A DNA stretch of 64,000 bases from Skeletonema tropicum (Eukaryota > Bacillariophyta > Thalassiosirophyceae > Thalassiosirales > Thalassiosiraceae): positions 310,001 to 374,000 of the forward strand of contig CM074127.1 in assembly GCA_037178625.1 (NCBI GenBank). The letters are read 5' to 3'. A program made the translations under genes and the position numbers. Under the pieces are notes generated by a model that did not search any database, had not been told where the DNA came from, and was given only the letters and a program-made list of their open reading frames with translations. Positions within the stretch are counted from its first letter, which is position 1. Each line of letters starts with the position of its first letter. This document shows positions 55,141-64,000 of the stretch, piece after piece.

Positions 55141-55800
55141 ATGGACGGCAACGCCTTTGATTCTGATCTGTACGATGATGAAGATGACATTATTGCCGCT
55201 CACGGTCACGACGTCTCAATGGGTGGGTTGCTCGCAGATGAGGAGGAGGAGGATCCGGAGGACTATGTATATGTCAACGATGACTCTACAAATCTTCGTG
55301 TTGGCAATGGCAAATGGCCGCCTCCTCTCACACCATGGAATGAACGGTGTGCACACATCATCTACCCTAAGTTAACGTTCAACGAGGGAAGTGACTCTAG
55401 CTATGAGCAGGCTAAGAAGGAGGTGAAATACTTTAACGACCGCCTGGGACATGGTGAAGAAGGTGTGAAGAACTTGTTTCGAAAACATTTTGGGAGTAAG
55501 AGCGAGTTGTTTTTGAAGTTCCATGAGCACCTTGGCATGGAATACCATGACTTCTGTTGCTTCTGAGCTACATTCTTCATCGAGTGCAAGTTTAGCAAGA
55601 CGTATAGTACACTTTGTTAAGACAAATACGTCGACACGTCTTCATTTGCCACTGAGGAACAATACTTCTGACGATGAAATGATTGCAATCATCGGCAAGA
55701 TAGAGGGAGCCAAGCTCGGGAGGAGTAGTGTGCTATATCGTAAACAAATACTCAGCAGTTGGGTAGACTGTACCCGGGTGCAGCGAGTCTCAAGTTTATG
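55141..55800 (+). pseudogene. Transposon frame 1, acidic N-terminal region
   Basis: An ATG at 55141 starts MDGNAFDSDLYDDEDDII and reads 141 codons, ending LGMEYHDFCCF before a TGA. Beyond the stop the same frame continues with coding-like ATFFIECKFSKTY and DKYVDTSSFATEEQYF, interrupted by further stops, so nonsense mutations are likely. The acidic start and the short folded part fit the N-terminal portion of a transposon protein; no catalytic residues are seen here. Confidence 0.55.
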
Positions 55801-56260
55801 ACTCTAAAGGAGATGAAGGAGTTTCATCAGAGCCATGGTGGCTTACCAAACATCTCCTGGAGCGGAAGGGTTGACACTGTGCGTCAGAGATTGGCTGTGG
55901 CTGGTGCTTTGCACGAAGCGAAGAATGTGGATGGTGTACATGCCCATGCTCAAGATGAAGATGTTTTTACTGGGGAATACGCAGCAATCATTGAACTTCT
56001 TGCAAGAAGCTCTTTTATGAAACCACTGCGGAAAGGGAATGATGAGGGGCAAGCCAAATACGCCGCACTGGGTCACCGCGCCGAGAAGCCATTCATGGAA
56101 AAAGATTTCGATATTTGTCAGAGGATTTATGGTCAAAATAGTCTAGAAGCTATCTAAGTACTCTCCAGGACTCGTTCGACGTGGCTCTGTCGAAACTGAC
56201 ACTGAAAATGATGAAGAGCAACATCATTTCTTTTTGAGGGACACGGCAGATGGAATTACC
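55798..56260 (+). pseudogene. Transposon frame 2, SAP-like segment and start of nuclease-like part
   Basis: From the ATG at 55798 the frame reads LKEMKEFHQSHGGLPNISWS followed by GRVDTVRQRLAVAG, matching the SAP DNA-binding helix-turn-helix pattern. It continues through FTGEYAAIIELLARSSF and GHRAEKPFMEKDFDICQRIY to a stop at 56157. In another frame GLVRRGSVETDTENDEEQ follows to about 56255, showing a frame break. Confidence 0.5.
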
Positions 56261-56268
56261 ATAATATA

Positions 56269-56613
56269 ATGGATTTAGGTGATGATAAAAGGATAGCCGT
56301 CCCAATCGAGTGTAAGTGCCGTGCGTCGCCACGAATATTTGCAAAGGAACGAAGTCGTATTGAGACTCTTCATAGAGAGAATGCGTCTGGAAGAGGGATG
56401 GGCGTTTCAACTGAGGTTGATATGGATACATACACGGTTGATATGGGTACACACACAGCGTACGCGGTAGAGATGATAGTGGAGTATTCAGATACGCATT
56501 TGGAACTTTTCCATAGATGTGTGCCAGACGTTGGTGATCGGTGCATTTTTCTCATTGGCAATGACACATCGCTCATGGCCATGTACATCTTCGTATTTCC
56601 AGCTAATAGCTAA
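56269..56613 (+). pseudogene. Transposon frame 3, YqaJ-like nuclease segment
   Basis: The frame from 56269 reads MDLGDDKRIAVPIECKCR, with the Asp and Glu-x-Lys pattern of restriction-like (YqaJ) nucleases, then YAVEMIVEYSDTHLELFHRC and GDRCIFLIGNDTSLMAMYIF. It is cut off by a stop at 56613 and was probably fused to frame 2. Confidence 0.45.
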
Positions 56614-56639
56614 GTTCATCGTTGACATGAAAACAGTGT

Positions 56640-57770
56640 GAAGAACCGGTGGCTTGGTTCTTACTTGATGTACTTCGGTGTCGCTTTCCTCGAGGTAATC
56701 AGTGGTGCACGGTAAAAATGACTTTCCGTATCCAACGTTGGCTCATTGTAGGAATACTAACAAGAAGCGCGCTGCCTTTGAGGATTCTATCGACTTGGCG
56801 ATCGATATGCTGTTGGATGTCGTCAAGGCCCATACGGGCCAGACACTCCTTGAAGCTGCAGCTTGTACCACTGGAGTAGAGAGTACGGAAACACGGCTTC
56901 AAAGGGAGCCTTTTACACTTTTGCCGCAGCAGCCTGTGGCACCTGTTCAAGACCAGGAGAGAAGGCCTCGTAGTCGTAGTACAGCAAAGCAGAGGACACC
57001 CCAAGCTCCTGGGTTGCCTGCACCTGCAGTTGTGTCTGGACAAACACCAAGGACGATTAAACAGAAACCAGTGCAAACTCATTTAGATCGTTGCAAGCAA
57101 TGTGTAGGAATCTACTTGGCAAAGGTACAGACTATTGGTGTAGCGGTCGACGGGCAGAAGAAGAGGAAGAAGAAGAAGTAGACGAACGCACTCGACGTTT
57201 GTGTGAGCACTGCGGCAAAAGGACTGACAACATCTGCCTTGGATGCCGCCGGTTTGCTGCTTCTCTGCACCATCTGTGAAGAAGACTGACAAGAAACATC
57301 CGAAGAACTTCTCAGTCAAAACACCAATCCTAAATCGGAAGACTGGTGCTTTGCGCCGGGTAAAAAGGAGTGAAGATTTGGTCCACGAGACAGCCGTTTG
57401 CCAGTGGACTTGCTATCATGCTTTGCATCGTGAGGCATGGGAAACCTATACCGAGAGCAACAAACAGCAGATACTTGCGATGGCAAGGGGGAAAAGATCG
57501 GAAGCAAATGAGAAGAAGAAAGAAAGGAGGAGAAGGAAGAAGAAGGGCACGTTGAAGACATCGAAGAGGGAAAGGACGAAGACAATAGCGTAGGAGAAAG
57601 CGAAGAAGAAGATGCAGAGAGGACCCAGTCGGGGAGCGGGTCGGGTGAGGAGTCGGATAGCGAGTCAGTCAATGAGTCAGATGAAGAGTCGGATACAGAC
57701 TCCGATGAAGATGATGAAAATGATCAAAATAATGGTCGCAAGAGAAGCCATCGCAAAATGAGCAAATGAT
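56640..57770 (+). pseudogene. Transposon frame 4, transposase tail with Cys-rich finger
   Basis: A chain of frames reads KNRWLGSYLMYFGVAFLEVI, then VHGKNDFPYPTLAHCRNTNK and FEDSIDLAIDMLLDVV, a Pro/Arg-rich linker, HLDRCKQC, then after a frame change LCEHCGKRTDNICLGCRRF and, after another, KNFSVKTPILNRKTGA and ETAVCQWTCYHALHREAW, and a Lys/Glu-rich end. Paired Cys after a linker is the layout of the piggyBac C-terminal finger. The catalytic Asp residues were not located. Confidence 0.45.
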
Positions 57771-58264
57771 ACAATAACAATACGATAATGGGAAGAGAAG
57801 CAACATGAGAAGTTCACCGGGCGGGACCGGGACAAAAGATACACGAGAATAGATACATATCACATGAACATAGATATTCATTACATAGAACACAATATAT
57901 ACAGCCTTCGCACACTGACAACCGACCCTCCACACCCCCCACTCATTGTAGCGAAGGTGTAGACGTGCAATGGAAGCATTTTCGGGCCGTCGAGGTCCAA
58001 AGAATGCCCATTTTGTAGGTATTCAAAATTCTCATTTTTCCTCGAAAAAAAAAAACACGAAAATCATATCTACAATATCGGTGCCTAGAGACAACTAATG
58101 ACCAAAATGAAAAAACTGAGCACAAGGCATTGGTCGCACGAATGTATAGAAGACGTCTGTAAACTTTTTTGGGTCATTGCAACAATTATTCAACGAGCGT
58201 CCCATTTTGGGACTCTCGAGAAGTAGCAAAAATTTTTCGCAGTTTAAAATCTCATCATGGATAT

Positions 58265-58657
58265 ACTTCAGGAACCAAGTACCCAAGTAAAAAATCAAAT
58301 ATGTCTACTTACCTCAATGTTTGCTCCACTGTGGTTGCACATGAATGGAAAAATCCATGTATTTACTCCTATCAACTTGGACTTTGGGGTGATCACTTGA
58401 AATGGATGACGTCATTTCCTCTTTCCTAGGAGTACTTTCTACTTTCATTTCAACGCAAATCGGAACTTTGAATGAAAATGAATGAAGGCGAGAACAGAAC
58501 TGCCATCATGAACATGGAACATGTCATCGTTGTGCAGAATTGATAATTGATACACTAAGTTAACGACAACAAAGACCAATAATAAGGAGGCAGTAACAGA
58601 AAAAGATATTGAGTCGATAATATATTGTAGGCACAGATCATCATCAAAAGAAGAGAG
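58265..58657. other. Upstream region of the Popeye-like gene
   Basis: The 393 bp between the transposon and the next start. No gene or repeat was recognised. Confidence 0.4.
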
Positions 58658-60217
58658 ATGACGAAACGAAGCAGCTCAGCAGCCAGCGCGTGGCACATCA
58701 CACGCATCCTCCGTGAAAGCTTCCGAGGCCTACACAAACAACCAACAACACTATCTCGCAAGAAGAAGAAACAACAAGGCACATCCGTAATGACTCAACA
58801 ATACGTCAAATTCGTCTACAAGGGTCAATACTACCGACGGCCAATCGTACCCAAACACAAACAGCAATCCGAGCCTCCGCAATTGAAACGCATCCCAGCA
58901 CAACCACTGGGTGTTCCCAAATCGTTCATTGAGCCTCCCAAAAAATCAGTCACCACCACCGCAATACTACAATCCGAAAAGGCAGCCTTGGTAGCCAACA
59001 CACCCTCACAAAAAACATCATCATGGTCGTGGAAATCATGGCTCAAACTCAACACTCCCCTCCTAATCCTCAACTTTGGTTCCATGGCCACACTTCTCGG
59101 GTTTACACGCTCTGACATTCTCGAACTACGTGCCCTCGCCATGACGGGCAATTGTACCTTCGTAATCTACTCCCTCCTATCCCCCCCTCCCATCAAATGG
59201 CCAGCTATACTCTGGTCCATGCTATTCGCATCCGTTAACGGATTCAACATTCAACGGATATGGAATGAACGACGGGGGAAGGTGGTATTAACCCCCCATG
59301 AAATGGATATTTATCAAGAACACTTTCAACCGTATGGAGTGACACAATTTCAATTTTACAAGTGTGTTAAAATGGGACATAGTAAAATCATACCGGCAGG
59401 TGAAATTGTATCACGGCAGGGACATCCGATAACAAGTGTCAAGTTGGTAGTACGGGGGAAGACACGTGCCAATGTTAGTGGGAGGCATTTGACGGCTATT
59501 GGGAGTATGAAGGGGAATCGGTTTAGAAATGTGGGGGGAGATTCCGGTGCTTGGATTGGGGAGATGGCCTTTTTGCAGGCCAAGTGGGATAGAGATCATG
59601 CTACTGCCAAGGCTGCTAAAGCTACTACTGCTAAAGCTGTTGCTGATGGTAAGAATGGTAGTAATGGTAATGGAGGAGCAATATTGGCTGGTGGTGGTGG
59701 TGGAGAAGGTGATAGTTTACGTGAAAGTGTCCAAAAGAAGATTTCTGGAGGAGGACGTACCAACACCAAATCTACTGCCATTACATCCATAACAAAAAGT
59801 AGTAGTCACGATGACGACACCACCACCACCACTGACTCAACAAGAGTAACACACTTCTTATCCACAATAGTTGCAGTAGAAGAAGTCGAAATTATTGAAT
59901 GGTCCTTTGACGAGATGCAAAAGTTACTCAAGGTTAGTAATGATATGCAGAGTGCACTAACACGTGCCATGACTGCGGCTATTGTGGGCAAGGTTGTGAA
60001 TTTTATGGTGTCTCGACAGGCGGCGATACCCAAGTGGTCGACCATGTTGGATAATTGGAGGGCGATTGGTCCGTTGAGGACTGATCGGTTTGTGAATGAT
60101 GATCATGATCATCATCATGATGATAGTGAAGTGGAGGATGAAGATGAGGAGGAGAAGGTGATTATGGCGGCTGTTTATGATGTCACGAATAAGAAGAGGT
60201 TTGGGTGGAGATGGTGA
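58658..60217 (+). CDS. Popeye-like membrane protein with a degenerate cyclic-nucleotide-binding fold
   Basis: The 519-residue product starts MTKRSSSAASAWHITRILRE, Arg/Ser-rich with no acids for 20 residues, so mitochondrial targeting is possible. Residues 130-205 have three hydrophobic spans: LLILNFGSMATLLGF, then ILELRALAMTGNCTFVIYSLL, then WPAILWSMLFASVNGFNI. A cNMP-binding-like domain follows: LTPHEMDIYQEHFQPYGVTQ, FYKCVKMGHSKIIPAGEIVSRQG, SVKLVVRGKTRANVSG and GAWIGEMAFLQ. Three spans plus this domain is the layout of Popeye proteins, which bind cAMP in animals. An insert of about 90 Gly/Lys/Ala/Thr-rich residues interrupts the domain, after which VEEVEIIEWSFDEMQKLL completes it. The end is His/Asp/Glu-rich. 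Nucleotide binding cannot be judged from sequence alone. It is convergent with the FG-repeat gene. Confidence 0.7.
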   Translation: MTKRSSSAASAWHITRILRESFRGLHKQPTTLSRKKKKQQGTSVMTQQYVKFVYKGQYYRRPIVPKHKQQSEPPQLKRIPAQPLGVPKSFIEPPKKSVTTTAILQSEKAALVANTPSQKTSSWSWKSWLKLNTPLLILNFGSMATLLGFTRSDILELRALAMTGNCTFVIYSLLSPPPIKWPAILWSMLFASVNGFNIQRIWNERRGKVVLTPHEMDIYQEHFQPYGVTQFQFYKCVKMGHSKIIPAGEIVSRQGHPITSVKLVVRGKTRANVSGRHLTAIGSMKGNRFRNVGGDSGAWIGEMAFLQAKWDRDHATAKAAKATTAKAVADGKNGSNGNGGAILAGGGGGEGDSLRESVQKKISGGGRTNTKSTAITSITKSSSHDDDTTTTTDSTRVTHFLSTIVAVEEVEIIEWSFDEMQKLLKVSNDMQSALTRAMTAAIVGKVVNFMVSRQAAIPKWSTMLDNWRAIGPLRTDRFVNDDHDHHHDDSEVEDEDEEEKVIMAAVYDVTNKKRFGWRW

Positions 60218-60316
60218 TGATGATGAGAGCTTTGGAATTAGTTTAATTAATCGTTTAATCTGTACTCTCTCAACAACGCTCTCTCTCAGCTTGGTTGTAT
60301 CCGGATTGTATATCTA

Positions 60317-63300
60317 TTACTGGAAGAAACTGCTTGCTATATCATTTGATTTCTTTCCAAATGCACCAGATGCAGCACCTGCTCCCTTTCCAAACGCAGT
60401 CTTACCATTTGCTGCAGGAGGGCCCTTGCCGAAAGCTCCACTGGGACCAGCGCTCTTACCAAACGCTGTGCCACCAGATGAACCCCCAAAGCCCCCCTTG
60501 GCTGCCCCCTTGCCAAACGCTGTGCCACCAGATGAACCCCCGAACGCTGGTGTGCCTCCTGCTGATCCCTTTGTCGGTGATTTGCCAAAGGCAGTGCCAC
60601 CGCTTGACTTACCGAAACCTCCTGCTCCACCACCGCCACCTCCAAAGCCTCCCTTGGATGCCCCCTTGCCAAACGCAGTGCCACCAGATGAACCCCCGAA
60701 TGCAGGTGTGCCTCCTGCTGAGCCCTTGGATGGTGACTTGCCAAACGCTGTGCCACCGCTTGACTTACCAAACCCACTTCCACCACCTCCAAAGCCTCCC
60801 TTCGCTGGGGCTTTGCCAAATGCTGTGCCACCGCTTGACTTGCCAAACCCTCCACCACCACCGCCACCTCCGAAGCCTCCCTTTGAAGCTGCTTTGCCAA
60901 ACGCTGTACCACCAGACGAGGCACCAAATGAAGGTGTGCCTCCTGCTGAGCCCTTGGATGGTGATTTGCCAAACGCTGTGCCACCACTTGATTTGCCAAA
61001 CGCTGTCCCACCGCTTGATTTACCAAATCCACCTCCTCCACCACCAAATGCGGGAGTACCTCCTTGTCCTCCTTTTGGAGCAGCTTTTCCAAATGCTGTG
61101 CCACCAGACGACTTACCGAATCCACCGCCACCTCCAAACGCTGGTGTGCCGCCCTGTCCTCCTTTCGCAGGCCCCGAACCTCCAAATGCTCCTTTAACAC
61201 TAGATGAAATTCCAGAGAGAAATCCTGCGCCCCCAGCATCACCACTGGAGCCTTTAAGTGAAGGTGATGATCCCTTGGAGAATCCCGATCCGGCTCCCTT
61301 TCCACCAAAAGACGGTGCGGCTGATTTGCCAAATCCTCCCGACGACGAGCCGAAACCACCGGGTGCCGAGCCTTTATTTGGCGACTTTCCAAATGCTGTG
61401 CCACCAGATGATTTACCGAAAGCACCACCTGACGACGATTGACCAAAACCTGCAGTTGAGCCGAAACCACCGCTGCTCTTGTTACCTCCAAATCCTCCTG
61501 ACGATGACTTTCCGAACCCGCCAGATGATGATTTGCCAAAGGCGCCCTTCGACTGGCCAAGGCCACCTGAAGAGGAGCCAAATCCACCCTTGCTCGCTCC
61601 GCCGAAACCACCTGGGGATGAGCCGAATCCATTTTGTGACGAAGAACTAAAGCCGCCCCCTTGACCAAATCCATTTTGTGTTGAAGACTGACCATTAAAC
61701 CCACCACCAAATGACCCGGACTGATCACTTTCATCATCATCATTTCCTCTAGATGCTGCCACCGCTGCAATTCCAATGATGGCAATAGGAGCAGCTACCA
61801 AGGCCAAATCTTTTGGATCGGCATCAGCTGAACCAAGTTTTGCAACCCGAGATTTTGCTCGTTCCATCGCTTCTTGCATCCTCGCTTTGCTAGCTGCTTG
61901 ACTCATGTCTAACACATCATCCTCATCGTCGTCGTCATCATCCTCTAACTCGGCCTGAGTTTGTAATAACGATTTAGAGCCGAATGGTTGAGAGCTGAAT
62001 GATGGAGAAGTAAATGAAGTAGTTGGTGACCTGAAACGGTTCAAGCTCTCTGTTAATTGCTTTGCCTCCTCTGATTTTGAATTTGGGTTGGTTTGAACTG
62101 TGGATACCGCTCCAGTCACAGATTTGACTCCTGGTGCAGCTAAGCCAGCTTTCGGTGCCTCCACTACCTTCGGCGCTTCTACTTTCGGTGCCTCAACTGC
62201 CTTTGGTGCCTCTACTTTTGGTGTCTCCGCTACCTTCGGCGCTTCTGCCTTTGCCTTCGGCGTCTCTACCTTCGGTGCTTCTGCCTTTGGCTTTGGTGCT
62301 TCTTCTTTCGATTTCTCCACTACCTTCGGCGCATCTGCTTTCGGCGTCTCTACCTTCGGCGCTTCTGCTTTCGGTGTCTCTACCTTCGGTGCTTCTGCTT
62401 TCGGTTTCTCCACTACCTTCGGAGCCTCTACCTTCGGAGCCTCTACCTTAGGTGCTTCTGCTTTTGGCGTCTCTACCTTCGGTACCTCCACCTTTGGTGC
62501 TACTACCACTACTTTTGGTGCTTCAACTTTGGGAGCCTCCACAACAACCTTGGGCGTTTCTTTCACTGCCTCTACTACCTTTGGTGCATCCACCTTCTTC
62601 TCCTTCTTAGCTGCCTCCTCCTCCTTCTTTGCTGATTCATCCACCATCTTCTCAATCTGACTCTTCATATTTGTAATCATCACCTCCTTCTCCTTCAACG
62701 TACTCTGCAACGCTTCATTCGCCTTCAATTCCTTCTCCAACTTCTTATTCAAATCAGCATAGGACTTTTCCATATCAATCTTTTCGTTTGCAAATCGTGC
62801 CTCAGTCTTTTTAACTTCCTCTTTGGATGTAGTTACATCCACGGACAGTTTGTCAATTTGACTCTTCATGGAGGTAATCATTCCATCACGTTCATTCACC
62901 GTCTTTTGTAGAAGCTCATTGGCCTTTAACTCCTTCTCGAGACTGCTAGTCAAATCTGCAATTCGTTCTTCCGCCGCCTTCTTTTCATTCTTTAGCAGTA
63001 CTTCATTTGCCTTGTACTCTTCCAATTTGGCATCGACACTACCCAATTTCTCAATCTGACTCTTCAAATCTGTAATTGTCTTCTCCCTCTCCTTCAAGTT
63101 GGTCGACAAATCATCATTCACAGTCGACTTTTTCTTTAACGTCTCGGTAAGTTCATTCACATTCGTTTCCAACTTCTTCTTCTCCACCTCCAATACCTCC
63201 ATCTTTCGATTCTTCTCCAAAGCCGCCTCGACCGACTTTAATTTCTCCAATTGCGCTTTGGTATCAGAGATAATTTCATATACTCCCCCCAATTGTGTTT

Positions 63301-64000
63301 CAAGTTGCGTATTGGTCTTCATTGTAGTTGCCATCTTATCCGTCAATGACGCCACATTCTTTTCCAACGCAGCCTTATCGGATAACAACCTTTCCTCACT
63401 CGCCTTCGTAGTTTGCAACTGTTCTTCCACCTTGATCAATTTTGCCAATTTGGAATTAACATCCTTCAATGTCCCCTCCTTCTCCTTTAATGTTCCTTCC
63501 AATGCAATATTCTTACTTGTTTCCTTCTCCAAACTCTCATTCAATTTGGCAACGGATACTTCCAACTCCTTCTTTTCCTTTGTTAACGTTGCCTCACTAA
63601 CCTTCATCTTTTCCAATGCCATCTGTACCTCCTTCAATTTTTCCAATTGTCGTTTCATATCCCCAATAAAGGAATCTTTACTTTTCAAACTCTGTTCCAA
63701 CTCTTGATTCATTTTCGATTCCATCTCCAATTCCTTTGCGAGACGTTCCCGCTGTGCCTGTTCTTGTAATTTGGCCTCCTCGGCGGCCCTGGCCTTGGCT
63801 TCGGCTCTGGCAATGGATTCTTGACGGAGTTTTTCAGCAGAGGATTGTGCATCCTTGATGGCCTTGAGTTGTGTATCGAGTAGATCTGCCTTTTCACGTT
63901 CGGTGGCTTGTTTTTGGTAGAAGGATCCAATGATGGAATTGTCGGAGGATGATGATGATGATGGTTCTTCTGATGATGTGGTGGTGGTTGTAGGTGGTGT
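60317..64000 (-). CDS. FG-repeat protein with coiled coil and one membrane span, 5' end beyond the window
   Basis: The minus frame is open from the right edge to the stop at 60317, about 1227 visible residues. Reading from the N side: a Ser-rich start, then about 450 residues of Glu/Lys/Leu heptad coiled coil (63900-62640), then about 170 residues of repeated APKVE and EAPKV units (62600-62100), an acidic stretch ([12 protein letters not shown]), one membrane span ([20 protein letters not shown], near 61800), and finally about 480 residues of GGFG, TAFGKS and SSGG repeats ending [12 protein letters not shown]. Many Phe-Gly pairs with Gly/Ser/Lys spacers resemble FG nucleoporins, which pair FG regions with coiled coils. 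A membrane span in such a chain is uncommon (POM121 type). Other options are a plastid or cell-surface low-complexity protein. The start codon lies outside the window. Confidence 0.75.
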   Translation of the reverse strand, partial: TPPTTTTTSSEEPSSSSSSDNSIIGSFYQKQATEREKADLLDTQLKAIKDAQSSAEKLRQESIARAEAKARAAEEAKLQEQAQRERLAKELEMESKMNQELEQSLKSKDSFIGDMKRQLEKLKEVQMALEKMKVSEATLTKEKKELEVSVAKLNESLEKETSKNIALEGTLKEKEGTLKDVNSKLAKLIKVEEQLQTTKASEERLLSDKAALEKNVASLTDKMATTMKTNTQLETQLGGVYEIISDTKAQLEKLKSVEAALEKNRKMEVLEVEKKKLETNVNELTETLKKKSTVNDDLSTNLKEREKTITDLKSQIEKLGSVDAKLEEYKANEVLLKNEKKAAEERIADLTSSLEKELKANELLQKTVNERDGMITSMKSQIDKLSVDVTTSKEEVKKTEARFANEKIDMEKSYADLNKKLEKELKANEALQSTLKEKEVMITNMKSQIEKMVDESAKKEEEAAKKEKKVDAPKVVEAVKETPKVVVEAPKVEAPKVVVVAPKVEVPKVETPKAEAPKVEAPKVEAPKVVEKPKAEAPKVETPKAEAPKVETPKADAPKVVEKSKEEAPKPKAEAPKVETPKAKAEAPKVAETPKVEAPKAVEAPKVEAPKVVEAPKAGLAAPGVKSVTGAVSTVQTNPNSKSEEAKQLTESLNRFRSPTTSFTSPSFSSQPFGSKSLLQTQAELEDDDDDDEDDVLDMSQAASKARMQEAMERAKSRVAKLGSADADPKDLALVAAPIAIIGIAAVAASRGNDDDESDQSGSFGGGFNGQSSTQNGFGQGGGFSSSSQNGFGSSPGGFGGASKGGFGSSSGGLGQSKGAFGKSSSGGFGKSSSGGFGGNKSSGGFGSTAGFGQSSSGGAFGKSSGGTAFGKSPNKGSAPGGFGSSSGGFGKSAAPSFGGKGAGSGFSKGSSPSLKGSSGDAGGAGFLSGISSSVKGAFGGSGPAKGGQGGTPAFGGGGGFGKSSGGTAFGKAAPKGGQGGTPAFGGGGGGFGKSSGGTAFGKSSGGTAFGKSPSKGSAGGTPSFGASSGGTAFGKAASKGGFGGGGGGGGFGKSSGGTAFGKAPAKGGFGGGGSGFGKSSGGTAFGKSPSKGSAGGTPAFGGSSGGTAFGKGASKGGFGGGGGGAGGFGKSSGGTAFGKSPTKGSAGGTPAFGGSSGGTAFGKGAAKGGFGGSSGGTAFGKSAGPSGAFGKGPPAANGKTAFGKGAGAASGAFGKKSNDIASSFFQ

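Larger units (their letters stand above)
54599..58264 (+). mobile_element. Decayed 3.7-kb DNA transposon with SAP and nuclease-like frames
   Basis: The ends are inverted repeats: 54599 onward reads ATATCCATGATGAGATTTT, and the complement of 58264 backward reads the same, each continuing to TTTAAACT (one extra T on the left). Next to each end is the motif GAGCGTCCCATTTTGGGAC (three copies: 54627, complement ending 54656, and 58195). Inside, all frames run on the plus strand between 55141 and 57770 and are broken by stops and frame changes. They show an acidic N-terminal region, a SAP-like segment, a YqaJ-like nuclease segment and a Cys-rich tail resembling that of piggyBac transposases. A TA at each edge could be the target duplication. 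A TTAA occurs within both inverted repeats, so the true edge is uncertain. Confidence 0.65.

Noticed and set aside
54617..58247. piggyBac TTAA target duplication at the transposon ends
   Set aside because: TTAA occurs at 54617-54620 and 58244-58247, but the inverted repeats continue outside both, so these are probably internal to the ends.
60177..61442. 421-codon Pro-rich plus frame
   Set aside because: It is the reverse reading of the FG-repeat region; its repeats mirror that gene, and the minus frame continues far beyond on both sides.
62100..62660. 186-codon Phe/Gly/Ala/Ser plus frame resembling FG repeats
   Set aside because: It is the complement of the APKVE repeats of the minus-strand gene; no start context or extension.

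Overview
The window is nuclear DNA of a stramenopile alga, most likely a centric diatom (Thalassiosira, Skeletonema or Cyclotella type). The signs are spliced genes with short GT-AG introns (about 75-290 nt), a mixed-strand layout with convergent 3' ends 90-400 bp apart and divergent promoters, precursors with a signal peptide followed by a phenylalanine (the diatom plastid-import pattern), Leu-Pro-Leu-His type ankyrin proteins, a secreted Ser/Pro-repeat protein with Cys-Cys modules, and diatom-style copia and MULE remnants. A run of exactly 500 N (21027-21526) marks a scaffold gap.

Layout. 1-7.4 kb: a partial unknown gene, the mitochondrial import J-protein TIM14/PAM18, a spliced histone H2A ending in an H2A.X-type SQDY tail, a large unknown membrane protein, and a spliced RBX1-type cullin RING subunit. 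7.5-9.7 kb: a 1.3-kb palindromic element directly upstream of RBX1, with an 825-bp non-autonomous hAT-like element inserted at its right end. 10-21 kb: a NIPA-like transporter, a 2040-residue PUB-UIM-TPR protein in three exons, a probable plastid FMN-binding protein and a histidine phosphatase. 22-32 kb: two ankyrin paralogues flanking a three-exon bacterial-type asparagine synthetase (asnA) with a probable plastid leader, an asnA 3'-end pseudogene fragment, a RING-H2 gene, a small membrane protein and a MORN pseudogene. 32-39 kb: a TAPT1-family membrane protein and a three-exon secreted protein. 39-44.7 kb: repeat-rich DNA with a fold-back element, a long GA tract, a decayed MULE transposase and a 396-bp TRIM-like mini retrotransposon. 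44.7-53.4 kb: a repeat-rich scaffold-like protein with a possible plastid leader, and a spliced kinase-like/AAA ATPase/TPR signalling protein with no output domain. 54.6-58.3 kb: a 3.7-kb decayed DNA transposon. 58.6-64 kb: a Popeye-like protein and an FG-repeat, coiled-coil, single-TM protein running off the right edge.

The genes do not form a pathway, as expected for a eukaryotic chromosome. Some themes recur: ubiquitin/p97 (RBX1, RING-H2, PUB-UIM-TPR), plastid targeting (FMN protein, AsnA, possibly the scaffold protein), and low-complexity multivalent proteins. Starts were set on ATG codons; several longest open frames begin at non-ATG codons and were trimmed. Splice sites were placed by eye from GT-AG signals, frame continuity and family conservation; no transcript evidence was available.
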